NCBI GenBank assembly: GCA_946406115.1
Contig: OX291545.1
Location: forward strand, 21,943,153-22,007,152
DNA: 64,000 nucleotides
Reading direction: 5' to 3'
Source of the DNA: Apoda limacodes
Lineage: Eukaryota; Arthropoda; Insecta; Lepidoptera; Limacodidae
This document shows, piece after piece, positions 1 through 13,900 of the stretch. The position numbers were made by a program, and so were the translations under genes. Each line of letters starts with the position of its first letter. Within the stretch, counting starts at the first letter, position 1. The notes beneath the pieces are model-generated. The model had not been told where the DNA came from, did not search any database, and saw only the letters and a program-made list of their open reading frames with translations.

Positions 1-1990
1 TGTTATAATTAGGTTGAATATTTATTTTACATGCTGGAATAAGGTGACGTCTCCATATATTTTCGTAGTATCACAACAATATTACTGTTTATAAGCACTG
101 TCAGAATATTCAATTATACATGAATGCGACGCATGCCTACGTCATCGTCGCCTAGAGTGACTTCCAGACTGGCGTTTTAGGCGCGGAGCCAGCATTTCTG
201 CTACTAGCTTTACGATTACCAATCGAACTGTCAATATTAAGCGTAATCCATTACTGCGTTGCTTTTGCTACAATGTGTTTATGTATTGAAAACCTACAAT
301 GTATGCAGAAGGATGTAGAAAACATGTATTATGGCATTAACTAGTGGTGGCGCCAAATACTGCAGCCATTTTAGAATGTGCCAAGCATGAGACCTTACGT
401 GGCGTGAAATTCACCATCAGCTATCATCTACATTACCGACACTGTCACTGCAACATTATTTAAAGACATGTTCGAACTGAAGTTGATGTTGAATGAATTC
501 TTGGCGGCTTAGCGGGTACGCTTGGCTAGAAGCTTTAATGAAAAACCGTGTTCGTGGATCGGGATACCATACCTGGTGCATACACAATATACCTATCTAA
601 CTGGCCAAATCGAAATGTACAAGTAGCTAGCTTTTAGCAAGTTTTAATTTTTTTTGACACATTTTTTTTACGCCGGATCCGCTGGGTAGACCTGACTAAA
701 ATTAAAAATTTGTTTTTTTATCAAACAAAAGTTTGTTAATCGTGTGTCCTTGGTTCTTTTCACTGTTTTTTTTAAATTTTTGGCGAACAAAACTCCAAAG
801 GTCTAAGTGCTATGCGTTTACAACTTTGGTAAATCATAGCCGTAATAGTGCTTTAGACCCATAAAGCATTTTTTGATAACAATGATGTTTAATACACATA
901 TTGTTATTTCATATCACTGTTATTATTATTTCATATATTTCAATAAGGATCTCAGTGAGTTGAGATGTAGTTGCACTACTCACGCACGTTTAGTTAATTA
1001 CAAATCGCATCATCCTTGTTTTTACTTAAGTTTTTGTCACCTAGTGTTGCCTCTAAATCTAAAAGGATCGTTAAAATGAAATCTGATCTTTCAATATTAG
1101 CCTAAGTTAGACTAAATTAAGTTCTTGCTTATATCTTGCATCTAATGTCATGCATCTAAGTATTATTAAGGCTGCGGTATAGGCTAGACCGCTAAAATAC
1201 GCCGTTTTTGTGCAAATTTTGTGGCTAAACTATAACATATAAAGGATTGAAAAAAAAAAAAAATTTTATAAAACTTGCTTTTGTCTAGTGCATTACCTTA
1301 CTAATTGATTTTCATTTATTGTATTTAATGCAATAAAAAATCTGGAAGTGACCATTGTTTCAACACTTATGCAAATTAAATTAATTTAAAGCGTGTTTTG
1401 CATTTGCTTGTAATGAAAGTAGGTTAAATAATTAGAATAGCTTGTTATCTAGTGCAAAGACTCTAAATTGTAGCAAAAAGTCAAAAAATGTGACTACAAA
1501 ACGGTAATAACGTTAAATTCCATACAAAAAAATTAAAAATTACGGTATAAATTACTTAAGAAGTATATAACATATATATCTCATAGTAATGTATAAAACA
1601 TTATCTAATGATTTATAGTGCATTTACATACACAACGTTAGAATTACAGAAATTAGCTTTCTGGCCTATATCGCCGTCTTAACCAGAAATCTGAGTATAC
1701 ACCTTAAAGACGACTTTGGCTTGCAGTGACCGATGTCCTTTTGTGTAATGTTTGGAGGTGTATATTCTATTCCAAGTCATTATCTGATTTGTTAATTTTA
1801 ATAACAATGAAACGAAAACAAAACATTTTGCGTGAATGTGTATGTATTTGTTTGCCGCCTTTAAAGTTAGTTTTAACCCATAAAAAGCCCTATGTCAGAA
1901 TAGTTGTAACTCTTTATGCAACTCAAACTGTGCTTGCTGCCCGGCCTACTAGGCCATCACCGACTGGTCTCATGTGTTTATTGTTATCAG
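1..1990. other. Non-coding DNA, probably intron of the Pka-C3-like kinase gene
   Basis: No exon is recognisable here. The kinase exon starting at 1991 opens in the middle of the kinase N-lobe, so at least one more upstream exon (glycine-rich loop, catalytic lysine) must lie before base 1, and this stretch is inferred to be intron. It is AT-rich with homopolymer runs (for example the A-run near 1250-1263). The open frames in it have no recognisable protein features. The acceptor for the downstream exon is a short pyrimidine-rich tract ending in CAG at 1988-1990. Confidence 0.5.
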
Positions 1991-4900
1991 GCGGTGGTGG
2001 ACGCACGACGACTCCTGCATCTACATGTTATTCGACTACGTTTGCGGCGGCGAGCTTTTCTCCTACCTCAGAAACGCGGGCCGGTTCAGTAACACCACAG
2101 GTACGTTCTTCAGCTTTTCTTTATGAGGTCACTCCACTTCTAATCCTCGAAATCGAATTGTTTTTACCAGAACCAAAAAACTTTTGAGATTTAAAGAAAA
2201 TCATTAAATAAAATAAATTTAAAACTAAACACATTTTAAAACTAAAGTTTATAGCACTTTTAAATTCTACTACTTACATTCTACTAAATATATTTATTTA
2301 CGATATAAATGAAAGCCTTCAACCCTAATAAGACACAACTCTGCACGATCCCTACTAAAAAAAACCCATTCACTGTGGTTCCACAATTTTAGAAAAACAC
2401 CCCTTACCATCTTCAAGATTATTGGGATCCTCGGTCTAGCATCTCCAGTGGCATCCAATCCTCAAATTATTTCAAGTTGGCAATGTCAAGTTGGCAAGAA
2501 GAGGCTTAGTGTACTCAACAGAGTGAAGCAGTATTTCATCACGCGGTAAAATTTTCTACTAAATTAGGCTCAAGTCTGATTTCACATGAAGTACTGCTGC
2601 CATCTCTGGCCAGCAAACCAATTTAATCCTTTCGATATGGTTTAAATCTTCAAAAGGTATTATGCAAATGGGTGGCTAGCATTTTGTCCGGCAGACGCAT
2701 ACGAGCCGTACTAGACGGTAGTTGCTCTGATAGCATAGAAATGAACGCTGGCATCACTCTCTCTCAACTCAACTCAACTCTGTGCCTTCACTGCTACATC
2801 GATAACATACATTATTACATGGGTCGTGCTAACATCTCTCGTTTCGTTGTAGGGAAAAACCGTGGGGAACTTGTGTTGAAAATCCTTTTCAAGGTCTCTT
2901 AATAGAAACGGGAAAAGTTGGCCCGATTCAACCTATCAAAGATTGAAGTCTGCGCTAAGAAAAACCCACTTTCTGTGGTCTTAAAATTCCACAATACGCC
3001 CCTTACCATCTCCAAGAGTCTTCTTGGACCTTTTGACTCGGTTAAGCGACGACCTAAAAGAATTGTTGATGATTTAAAATAGATTTAGGTACTATAAAGT
3101 TATTGACACAATTTACGTGTCGAAAGAACGCAACTAAATGCACATTGATTTAAAACATGAGTTGTCCCCAAGCTGGCCCATGCAGTGGTGAGCTGTGCAA
3201 AAGCCACCAGCCCAAGCGGGCTTAGAGTAAATTTTTTGTAAACAGCATAACTTGTTATTATTTTGCAAAATTATTTAAAAGTTTTATCCAATTTGTCGTA
3301 TAGGAGGAATTTCGGCTAAAACTTACTGCGATCTGCTAATACTTACGTGTATCTGATCTGGATCAACCAACCAGTATGCGTAGTGTTCGTTTTTAACTCT
3401 TCTATCGCTTTCGGTTTTTTCTGATAGGACATTAATTAGTGACTACGCTAAGGCGATAATAAAGTTAAAAACCCGCAAAAACTCACACTAGGCACACAGG
3501 TTGGATGTAAGCTTATTTTTTTGTTTTTTCTATCCATTCGTAAGAATACAAATAGTTTTTATTTATTTCACTTTTATTGGGTACTTAATGACGCGCAAGT
3601 TTGTAGTTTGCTTGTAAAGAAGACCTTAAATTGAATGGCGTTGACACGTATATTGATTTTGCGATGTTAATATTTTCTTTTATTAATAACGAAAACATTA
3701 TACACGAGATTCACTGAGACAAAAATGACATTTATTAATGTTATTTTATTTGTAAGAGTAAATAAAGAATAAAAACTGAAATAAGTTAATAATTAGTGTT
3801 GGGTGTGAGCCAGGGCGGTCGTCTGCTAACGCACGTGCCGGTTTACAAGTTCTTTTTTTTTTAGAGTTCCGCAAACAACAAAAGAAAAAGCTCTTGAGGT
3901 GAATTCGAATCAGATTTTTCCCATACAACTTTCGGTGTTCTAAATATCCATAACTACAAACATTTTGCTGCTTTTATTGCGTTTTCACTTCGTCCGCGTA
4001 GACTTTTGGAACAAAGAAAGCTTTAACAGTTTATGGTTTCACCGACAAAAATTTTGGAGTTCGCATACATATTTTCATCCCCTGTTTTGCCCGCTAGGGC
4101 AATCTGGCTATCCAAAAACGGTAAAACACGTCAATCTTAATTTTCAACATAAAGGCCAAATACTATTTTTTATGCAATTAGCTTCAAAATTGACGGATTA
4201 TGAAACGTCCAACTCCCATTTTACCTTTTTGGTGCATGAATTTTGCAAAATCCTTTCTTAGTAAAGCCCTATGTCGGGTATGATGATATACCTTTTTAAC
4301 TGATAACAATAGTAGGTATTGTTTTTTATTAATTGCTGATGATATGACTTTTTTAACTGATAACAATAGACATAGACGTAGACAGACATTTATTTGGCAC
4401 CAGAAACACACACTATACAAAACAAAACACAAAAATACAAAAAAATTAAAACATACGAACAAAAAAATAACAAAAAAATAATAAATTTAAAAGCAGGACT
4501 ATACAGAATATTGTGAGTGTTATGATGCCAAAATTGGACATCGACTCAACATATGCTGCAACACGAGTGTTACAGCGCTGATTTTCAGCGACGCCCATGG
4601 TGGAGGTGTATCCGCGAGACTTGTAGTCGTGTGTATTGTTTAATATATAATTATACTTACTTATAATGATAACTAATTGCAAATAAATATAGTAGGTATT
4701 GCTTTTTGTTTTTTTATTTATTGCCGATGATATGCCTTTTTAACTGATTACAAAAGAGTATTGACGACTCTTGAACTAGAGTGACCTACTTGTGGCAAGA
4801 GACAATTCCTTCTGATGTTGGTGACTTTTATTTTTTGTTTTCCAAGTAACTAATGCGATTAATTTAACTAAAGGTACTCAAACGTTTCTGTTGGTTCGCT

Positions 4901-7900
4901 TGAAAATTGTTTTCTTTGCATTCATGATTTAAAAGTTTCAAATTCTTTTAAGAGCTGTGGAACCCTAACTTGTGATTGTTCGAGATCGATAAGTTTATGG
5001 CCGACTCTAAATAAACTGAATGTTATTAATGTTTGTAGGCACGATTATATGATGATTATAGGCATTTTTCTCGGGAGTTACTTTAAATCCCGTCACAGAA
5101 TAATTGAAGACTTTTAACGTATCACATGGTGCCCCCTCCAATGCAATTTGAAAAACAATAGGCAATTGAAATATTACCTAAATATTGATTGTTTTATTTT
5201 TAAATCAAACTATTTACATTGTAAATCTTGCTTATTTAGTGTTTCAATGCAAAACATGTATTTACTAGTTGATAAACTATAATTTTATGTTTCGTTTGTG
5301 ATTTTACAAAGAACCTATTATATTATTATTGGACGCACGCAATAAAACAGTATTGTAATTAGTTTGTAAAGCTAGTTGTAGTTAATTTACTTGACGATTC
5401 GAAAGTGTTCTTAGAATAAAAAGATTTTGATTTTTATATTATTTGTAACAATTTTTTTTTGGTTAATTGTATAAAATAGGTATGTTAAAGCCTGGATTAT
5501 ATTATCAAAATATAAGGAACTTGGATCTGGTAACCCTATATATGAGTTTTATCAGTTTACTATCTATATAATAAAACCTAATGTAATGAGATATAGTTAT
5601 ATGCAGATACATAAGGTCGTGTACAAATAAAAATGCAAATATTCCCAATCCAAAAAGGTCAGAGAATCCTTTTGAAGATCAATAGCCTCGCTAAGAATAT
5701 AAATGTTACTGGTGATGACTAAATAGTGAGCCTACATAACTAACGATTTCTCATTGTGGGCGCTTTGCACACGTCTTAGAGACACCGGGCTCTACGCCAT
5801 CGCGCATCGGCTGGGCTGTCTTTTAGCGTGATGATGTCATGCCACACTTAATAAGTCACCCTTTACAATTCTCAGACTCTCAAACTTACAAAAAATATAG
5901 TCAGGGCATCGCGGTAAATTGTAAATCTAATACCTTTAAACGAGCAATTCTGGTATATACGTATATGTAATATATAATCTGAATCTCAGAATCGGCTCCA
6001 ACGATTTTCATAAAATTTAGCATGCAGGAGGTTTTGGGGGCGATTAATCGATCAAGCTAGGTTTCGTTTTAGAAAATGTCGTTTTATCCGTGTTTTCAGG
6101 CAATTATAAACTGAAAAATGTGACTCTTTCTAACATCTATCGGCGAGTAATAATACTATTTTTTTAACCGACAAAGCAACACTAAAGCTACTTGACAATG
6201 AATGGCGTTGTTAAACAACACTAAAGCTACTTGACAATAGATGGCGTTGTTAAAAAAAAGAGCAAAGCTTTGTCTTTCAGATACTGTTTTTTTGGTAAGA
6301 GTTAGAGGAAACTTGTTTAAAATTATAGCACTAGATAGAACTAAGCATAACTAATTATGCACTACAGAATTGTACATGTTAGTTTTATTCCTACCGTAAA
6401 CTTATCAAACTTTCGGTCTTCCAGGTCATTGAATAAGTCAGTAAAAATTTATATGTGAAGTAGTTATGATATAGCTTTTTTTGGCAATAGGGGTTGAATA
6501 TTCGGTCCTAGGTCTTTCACTTTACCGTTTATTACTTTAGAGCTGGTTATATACGAAATGCTATGGGCCATGTATAAAGTCACATTAGCCTAGCTACATA
6601 CACTGCACCAAAAGCAGAGTTGTGGTGATGGGCTAACCCCACGAAGGACTAAAGTGGTTGGTGAAAAGAGGCAGATATAGGTGTGTATTCAACCAATGGT
6701 TACCGCTTTCTGGGGATAAAAGCCGTGAATATGGCTCGGAATATATGTACATTGTATATTTGACTATCCATTTAAAATTAATTTTCTTCAATGTTTTTAT
6801 AGGTCTCTGGTATGTAAAATGATTATCAGTCAATAGTTATTTGATACTAATATGCACTGAGAAAGCATGTATTTTAACCTATGTCAGAAACCGATGTAAT
6901 GTAAATAATTAAAAAGTCATCAACCGAAGAAGATTAAATCTTTCTCGGTCGATGACAAATTTTGTTTTATTTTAGTACGGCCCGAATATTAATCCCGCTA
7001 GTGTAGATGAGACTGTCATCTACAGACAGTAATTTACCTGACTATAACTAATTCTAACCATTTATTTACTTTTGACACAAGCACGCCTATGATGTTCCTT
7101 ATTTATTTATTGACATGAAAGCATAGACGAAAAAATGCTATACTTTACGGACGCTGTTTTTTCTTTACAATAGTATAGCGACGTGCTCTTTAGCTCCAAT
7201 ATTTATCGATTATGCAAACTCGCAACTATAACTCAAAACCGCAATTTTTCGCTGTTATAAGAAATTGAATCGTTACCGTATGAGGACATCACTAATTGAA
7301 AACTAATCAAAGTGTTAAAAAATTAAAACAGGGAATACTTTTAAGTCAAAGATAACTCAAGATAATTGCTATCACAACCTCATCGCGAAAAGTACTCACC
7401 TAACTTATCAAACTGTTTCAAATAAAGACAAGGCCTGATGTGGCCAAACGTAACTCAAGAATATTAAAAGAAAATAAATCGACTAAAATTTACTTAATTA
7501 ATTTTATTACGTAACTCAAGAACATTAAAACAAAATTAATCTACCAAAATCTTCTCAATTTATTTCATTAGGTACATACAGAAATAAAATATTACAAATT
7601 TAATCAAATGACTGTTACTTTTTTAAATTTTTATCTTTAATCGTTTGTTACAATCACGTTAAATCCAATTTAAATAAACATACCACCGAGTTCGCAGTTT
7701 GGGCGTCACGTTGTCTGGCGAGGCGGCTCATCACGCCACAACGGAACACGATAATAATTTAGCCAAAAACTGTGTTTCAGCCAAAAACTACGTGGTAACA
7801 GTGGAAAACTCCTACGAGAGAGCCATCAAGAACTCAACACAAAAACCGATTACAGCGATCGTCAGTGACTGTCCGCCTATTTCTGGAAACTTTGACATCC

Positions 7901-10900
7901 ATGTCCTTTCTCCAGAAATACAGACTCATATACACTGATTAATGATGTTTTTCGGTCTATCTAGTTAGAGATTTAAAGCGTACTGTGAGATTTTCAGTGC
8001 TCGCGTGACTAAGCAACACTATTTGAAAAGTGTCTAATATTTATTGCTTTGGCCTAAAACTGTGACTGTACTTCGCTTTTGTGTTCTCTACTAATTTATG
8101 CAATACGATTTTATTTTCTACTCTTACATTCAAATGTCAACAAACGAATATTACTTGTGTTTTTGACAACTTTCAAATACTCGAAAAATAATTGCAGTTA
8201 ATTCCCCGTCATTGTATAACCCATCACTTTTTTTACTATTTTGAATGACAGACACAAGTATAAATAAGGTTAAAAAAGGGTAATTAAGCTTTGGGGATAA
8301 CTTGATTTATTTTCTAGTTAAGTTAGTGATATGAGTACCTTAGTATTAAAATTTTATATTGTTTCAAAAAACATAAAATTGGTTTTACAAACATGAGAAC
8401 CGCATACTCATGATAACCTTAAAATATAATACCCATAGCCGTATACTTATTTTAAACTTGGGAATCACAAATGAAAAAGAATAATTTTTAGATCCCATTT
8501 ACTAGATCTAGTTTTATCATATTCTGGAAGCAAGTCTAGGCACGTCAATTTCTTTTTAGGGCTCTAGTAGCAAAATAAATTAAAAGAATTTTCTAGTTAC
8601 TTACCTAGTTATTTGAATTAAATCCAAATATTTTAGAATGAAAAAATGCAATAATTTTCGGGTCGGGTCGTTTGCTATAAAAATTACAAAAACCAATATC
8701 ATCGCCTTTATGCAAATCACGAAAATGAAAGACATTATTCAAAATTTAGAAACGTCTACAAAACGTTATCCGTTTGTCACACATAACTTACTGTCAAGTA
8801 ATTTTAATATAAATGACGTTACATAAAATTGAGACCAAAGAGATTCCCAACCAGCAAAAATGCGATAAAAGAAAATCTTATAACACAAAAGAGTGCTATC
8901 AAAGTCATCGTTTGTGACTGCTGGTCATATATATGACGTAGCGTTTTAGCTGTATAAGGCTTTACAGCAAAATTGTGACATTAACCTATTATATATACGT
9001 TAACTCTGCCATTTTGTATAACGCCTATAGCACTGTTGTAAATAGGCACTCACAACAGTCGTTATCGAGCTACTATGTTGTATATAAGGCTTTCACGGTA
9101 CCTTTATGAAGCGAAGCCATACTATTATGGCTCCTAAATAACTAATATAACACGGTGTTTAACTAGTCACTATCACTGCTAAACCGTGATACAACAGCTC
9201 CCGTTATTATGAATTTACAACAAATTTGCGTTAAAGCCGCTACCGTTAACAACAGCCCTAAAATCGTCCTAATTGGACCTTAATTAACACTCAGAAGTTG
9301 TGAAAACGTATTTACAAGGTTTAGATATCACTAGTTACATAACAACTTTGTTATTTCCTATTTATCACTAAAAAGTCACATATCGCTTCACTGTGATATC
9401 TTTACAGTTGTAAATCGGTTGTATATGAAGAATCGCAACTCTATTCAGTTATATATCAAAGTCTTAAAAATATTTTCTAATTAATTTATTTGCCTAAATA
9501 TTAATGAATTAACGAGAGGCATGCAAAAAACACCATTAATATACTACTAGAATATCAATAAAAATGCAAGCGCAAGTGATATTGAACTATTTATGACAAT
9601 ACTATCGCTCGTTACAGAATACATAAGCATTAACATTAAACAAATAATAACTTATCAATTATTTTTGTCACCAACCTTCGAAATTTATAGATGGTCGACA
9701 CAACAGTAATTGAATTTGTAATAGGAAGGAATAGCAATCACTACATTAACACTCAATGGTTTTATATCAGTGTTCGCGTGGCCGTTTTATCACTTCAAAG
9801 TGATACCAGTGTTTAAAATTCCAGAAAGTTGCAGAAACGTTTCTAATATTTTAATATGACCAATCAAAAACACCATTTTGCATCCCAGAAAGAATCTAAA
9901 AGAATTTTACCCGTTGTCACACATAACTTACTGTCAAGTAATTTTACTATAAATGACGTTACATTAAATTGAGATCAAAGAGAATCTAATATACCAACTA
10001 ATAATCAAAAAAATTAGAAACGTCTAAAAAAAATTTACCCGTTGTCACACATAACTTACTGTCAAGTAATTTTACTATTAATGACATTACATAAAATTGA
10101 GACCAAAGAGAACCTTATATTACCTATACTAAAGTAGTAGATCAGCATATCTTTGAAATCGATGCTTACTAAATGTTACACATAAGATACATTACTAAGA
10201 GAGATCTCATAAAGATAATCTAGCTTTGTCTCAGCGGCAACCAAAATAAACGTGATTTTTAATCTCCTCGCTCATTGGATAAAAGGTTTTTACATGATTA
10301 CGCAATGAGCCATGAAACAAAAGTTGAGTATTCAGAATAGATTTTTGTACTACGTGAATTTAGAACTGTTTACTAAGCAATGAAGTTTTATTTCAGTTTT
10401 TACGAGATTTTTATAATTAATCTTATTATCCCGGAACGAGCGTGCGAAGCTAGCTAGTTCTTAAAGTTGACGGGGACCAATTGGCCTTTGAATGTTTCAA
10501 GTATGATTTGATGATAACTTAAGTAGATTGAAACCTTTACCTTACCTTGCAACGCCTCAAACTAAAACAAACTTATAATACCTATCTTGCACTACAATTT
10601 GGATTGCTTTTTGCTTGTCATCAATAAAATAGAATCAATAGAAGCAAAGGAAACCTATGATTTACCGATAAACAATAATACTTATCAATTATTTGTAACC
10701 AGTATCTATACAACATCAAATATTTAAGTGTTTTTGACAGCGCTTTGACCTCCGGCAAAAATTTTTTTGTTAATATGTAAACTTGTGTTTTTTCAGTAAG
10801 TGATTTTTTAGTAAATTCTTTTGAGGAAATAAAATTCTTAAACCATAAATCTTGCACTTTTGTACGCGCTTAGGTTAGACAAAATACAAGTTTTAAATTC

Positions 10901-13900
10901 TAATATCAGCAGAATCTGATATTAGACAAACTTTTATACTTTCATCATGTCCGTTCGCCCGCCTATCTTTCACAACCTTAATATATTTGCATCGATTCTA
11001 ATCTGGAGGCTCGGCAGTGCCCCCGACAAGACGATCCAAGCGAAGCTTCGTCGTTTTCTTAACCCTCATAACTTGGGATGGATTATACCAGATAATGAAA
11101 ATTCTCGAGATATCATATCAATAGTGTACTTATTAAACATATGAAGTTTCAATTGCGTAGCCCTTATAAGATTTTATTAATATCTCAAAAACTCCGATTT
11201 CGTCACCGACTCACTCACTCTTGATCATCAAAATTCTTAGGGCACTTCTTGAAGATTTGGTATATAAGCAAGTATTAGTGCACAATCAATATCAATGACA
11301 TGTTGGATATCAATAACTGGCACCCTCGCCATCGGCAGGGAATTCATTCTCACACTTATGTAAGAACCGAAATGGTACAGTGCGGTTTTAGAGAAACTTC
11401 CTCCTGCGAACGCTCGGGTTGCGGAATGAGCTCCCTGCCAAAATTTTCTCTAAGGCCTACAGTATGGGGTTCTACAAGAAAGAAGTTATTAGATTTTTGA
11501 AGGGTCGGTAACGCGCGGGTGACCGCTTTCCATCAGGCGGACCGTAAGCTTGTTTGCCAGTTTTTAGTGGTATAAAACAAACAAACAACAAAAAATCTAA
11601 AACTTGGAACTTTTACCCCCAAGCCCTTAACGTAGGGGAGGGAAGTTTATATGAGACTTCCGCAAATTTTGATGCTAGAGGTCTGATAAAATACTGGTTC
11701 AGGAATTTTAGTAAATTAAACCTACCCTTAAAATTAAGGGATGAAAGTATGAGTTTTTCCATACAAACTTAATTTCATGCTAGAGATCTGAATATTATAC
11801 AACTGTAGATACTTCTTATTACAAACTAGCTAACCCGGCGAACGTTTTTAAAATAACTGTCGCACCATCGTATTGTGAGGGATGTACTAATTCAGAAACC
11901 TTCCCCGGCGTGCGCATAACAACTAACCAAAATTTCGTTAAAATTAGTTTCCCCTTATTGCGCCAGTCCGATTTGCACTTGACCCTGTCCGACTCGCACT
12001 TGACCATTTTTTCTTTCACAGAAACATTCCCCGGCGTGTGCATAACAACTAACCAAAATTTCGTTAAAATCGCTTTCTCCTTATTGCGCGAGTCCGATTT
12101 GCACTTGACCCTGTCCGACTCGCACTTGACCATTTTTTTCTTTCTCAAAAACATTTAGAATATTACTTACATAATTATACTTATATTATACGAATAATAT
12201 ATTAAACTCATGTACTTTGTACTAATTATACGAATAATATATTATACTCATGTCTTTTTTTAAAATTTGAAAAATGGACAAAAAAAAATGTCATGAGCAA
12301 CTTACAAAAAGAAGTGAAATGCCACCAAAAACACTGCCATGTAAAATGTTGCCAAGACAAAACCATATGGCTCGCATTGTCAAAAAGTCTCAGACCTCTT
12401 GTATGTAGAGCCAAGCTTCTAACTCTACATTCCCCAACTATACAAGTCCTAACTTCACGAACTCTATACCTCAGTCAAAATATGTAGCTTGGCCACTTCG
12501 TTACTACAAGAACTATTGTATAACAAAAAATTAATGAACTAAATAAATGTTTCACCTTACGCCCATGTGACGGTAGCAAAACAGCCAAGCTACATATTTT
12601 GACTGAGGTGTCGAGTTTGGGAAGTTAGGGCTTGTAAAGTTAGGGAGTGTAGAGTTGGAAGCTTGGCTCTACATGAGATCTGATAACTTTTTGACAGTGC
12701 GATTCAATTCCAAAGAAAGGTGTCTCACCTATTTCACTTACATGAATCGTTAAATACAGTTTATTTTCAGACATATGCCGAACTTTTGACGTCTTCAACT
12801 ACATTTTTTGAAAGCTAGACAGTTATTATATATTAGTGTGCTTTTCAGGAAATTTCTACGCTGCAGAAATTGTGTCAGCATTGGAGTACCTTCATGCAAG
12901 AAACATCGTCTACAGAGATCTCAAGCCAGAGAACCTGTTGCTTGCCAAAGATGGTCACCTGAAAATCACGGACTTTGGGTTTGCGAAAAAGTTGACGGAT
13001 CGGACGTGGACATTATGCGGAACCCCTGAGTATTTAGCGCCTGAAATTATCCAGAGCAAAGGACACAATAAGGCTGTCGACTGGTGGGCCTTAGGTAAGA
13101 ACTTACATATGTCTCGTAGGAACAGGGATTATATTGTTTTTTTTGACAAGAGGTCCTACCTCATAGGACAATGAAAGATTTATCCTTAAGTGGCGTATAA
13201 ATTTACTGCAGCTTAGTCATTGACTGTTCCTACAACCAAAGGGGTGAGGGTAGGCTGGTGCCCCAACTGTAAGCATATATGATGTCAGGTAACGAATCCA
13301 TAGTTTGTACAGTAGAGGATTATATAGGTACCATATGTTCTCTCTATTCAAATATAGGTACATAGACCATATCGTAACCTGGCCATGAACAAACTACGTA
13401 TGTAAATAATCTTTATAATATTTAATAATACTATTTTCACAACAAAATAAAATGTGATAACGTCGTGTCGCCTTGTAGTCTGAGCCCTACGGGTTATCCT
13501 TTGTTATTCTTAAATACCGGTGGCTCGTACATTGCCCGCAGTATTTTAATTATAACACTGTATTTATGGTTGAGTTTCTTACGTCGCGCGGCTTAGACAC
13601 TTTAATACCCTATTTACGTTTCACAATTATAAAATTAATGTTCTGATGATAAATTTAATATGTCTGATTCTCCAATTAGAGAGCAGGTGTTTACCAATTT
13701 ATATGCGTGCTTGGTTGATTTATAGAAGTAAAGCGTAGTCCCTTTTGGACGGGTTTTCTTTGGCAGCAGTAGGTACATAAGTGTGTCAATGAAATTACTT
13801 TATATTTTGTGCTGTATGACCTTAGGTATCTAGTGTTAGGTAGTTGTCTTAGTTGAACCCATTTCTGTCCCTGTCTCTCGTTTCAGATACCAAACTATAC

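Larger units (their letters stand above)
2101..12848 (+). other. 10.7 kb kinase intron with dispersed repeats
   Basis: Starts with the donor GTACGT at 2101 and ends with TTTTCAG at 12842-12848. No host exon is seen inside. It contains the repeats listed separately near 4.3-4.75, 6.18-6.25, 6.6-6.7, 8.7-10.1, 11.5-11.6, 11.8-12.15 and 12.37-12.70 kb. The rest is AT-rich sequence in which I recognise nothing. Confidence 0.75.

Noticed and set aside
1726..2187. 153-residue + strand open frame over the first kinase exon
   Set aside because: The kinase peptide is in another frame between 1991 and 2100; this frame is intronic and has no family features.
11819..12154. Mirror open frames on both strands with internally repeated protein sequence
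   Set aside because: They come from the 126-base tandem repeat, with no independent support.
12836..13174. Reading the kinase exon as a self-contained short protein
   Set aside because: The Met is upstream of the acceptor in the intron and the frame runs past a clear donor at 13095; it is an internal exon.
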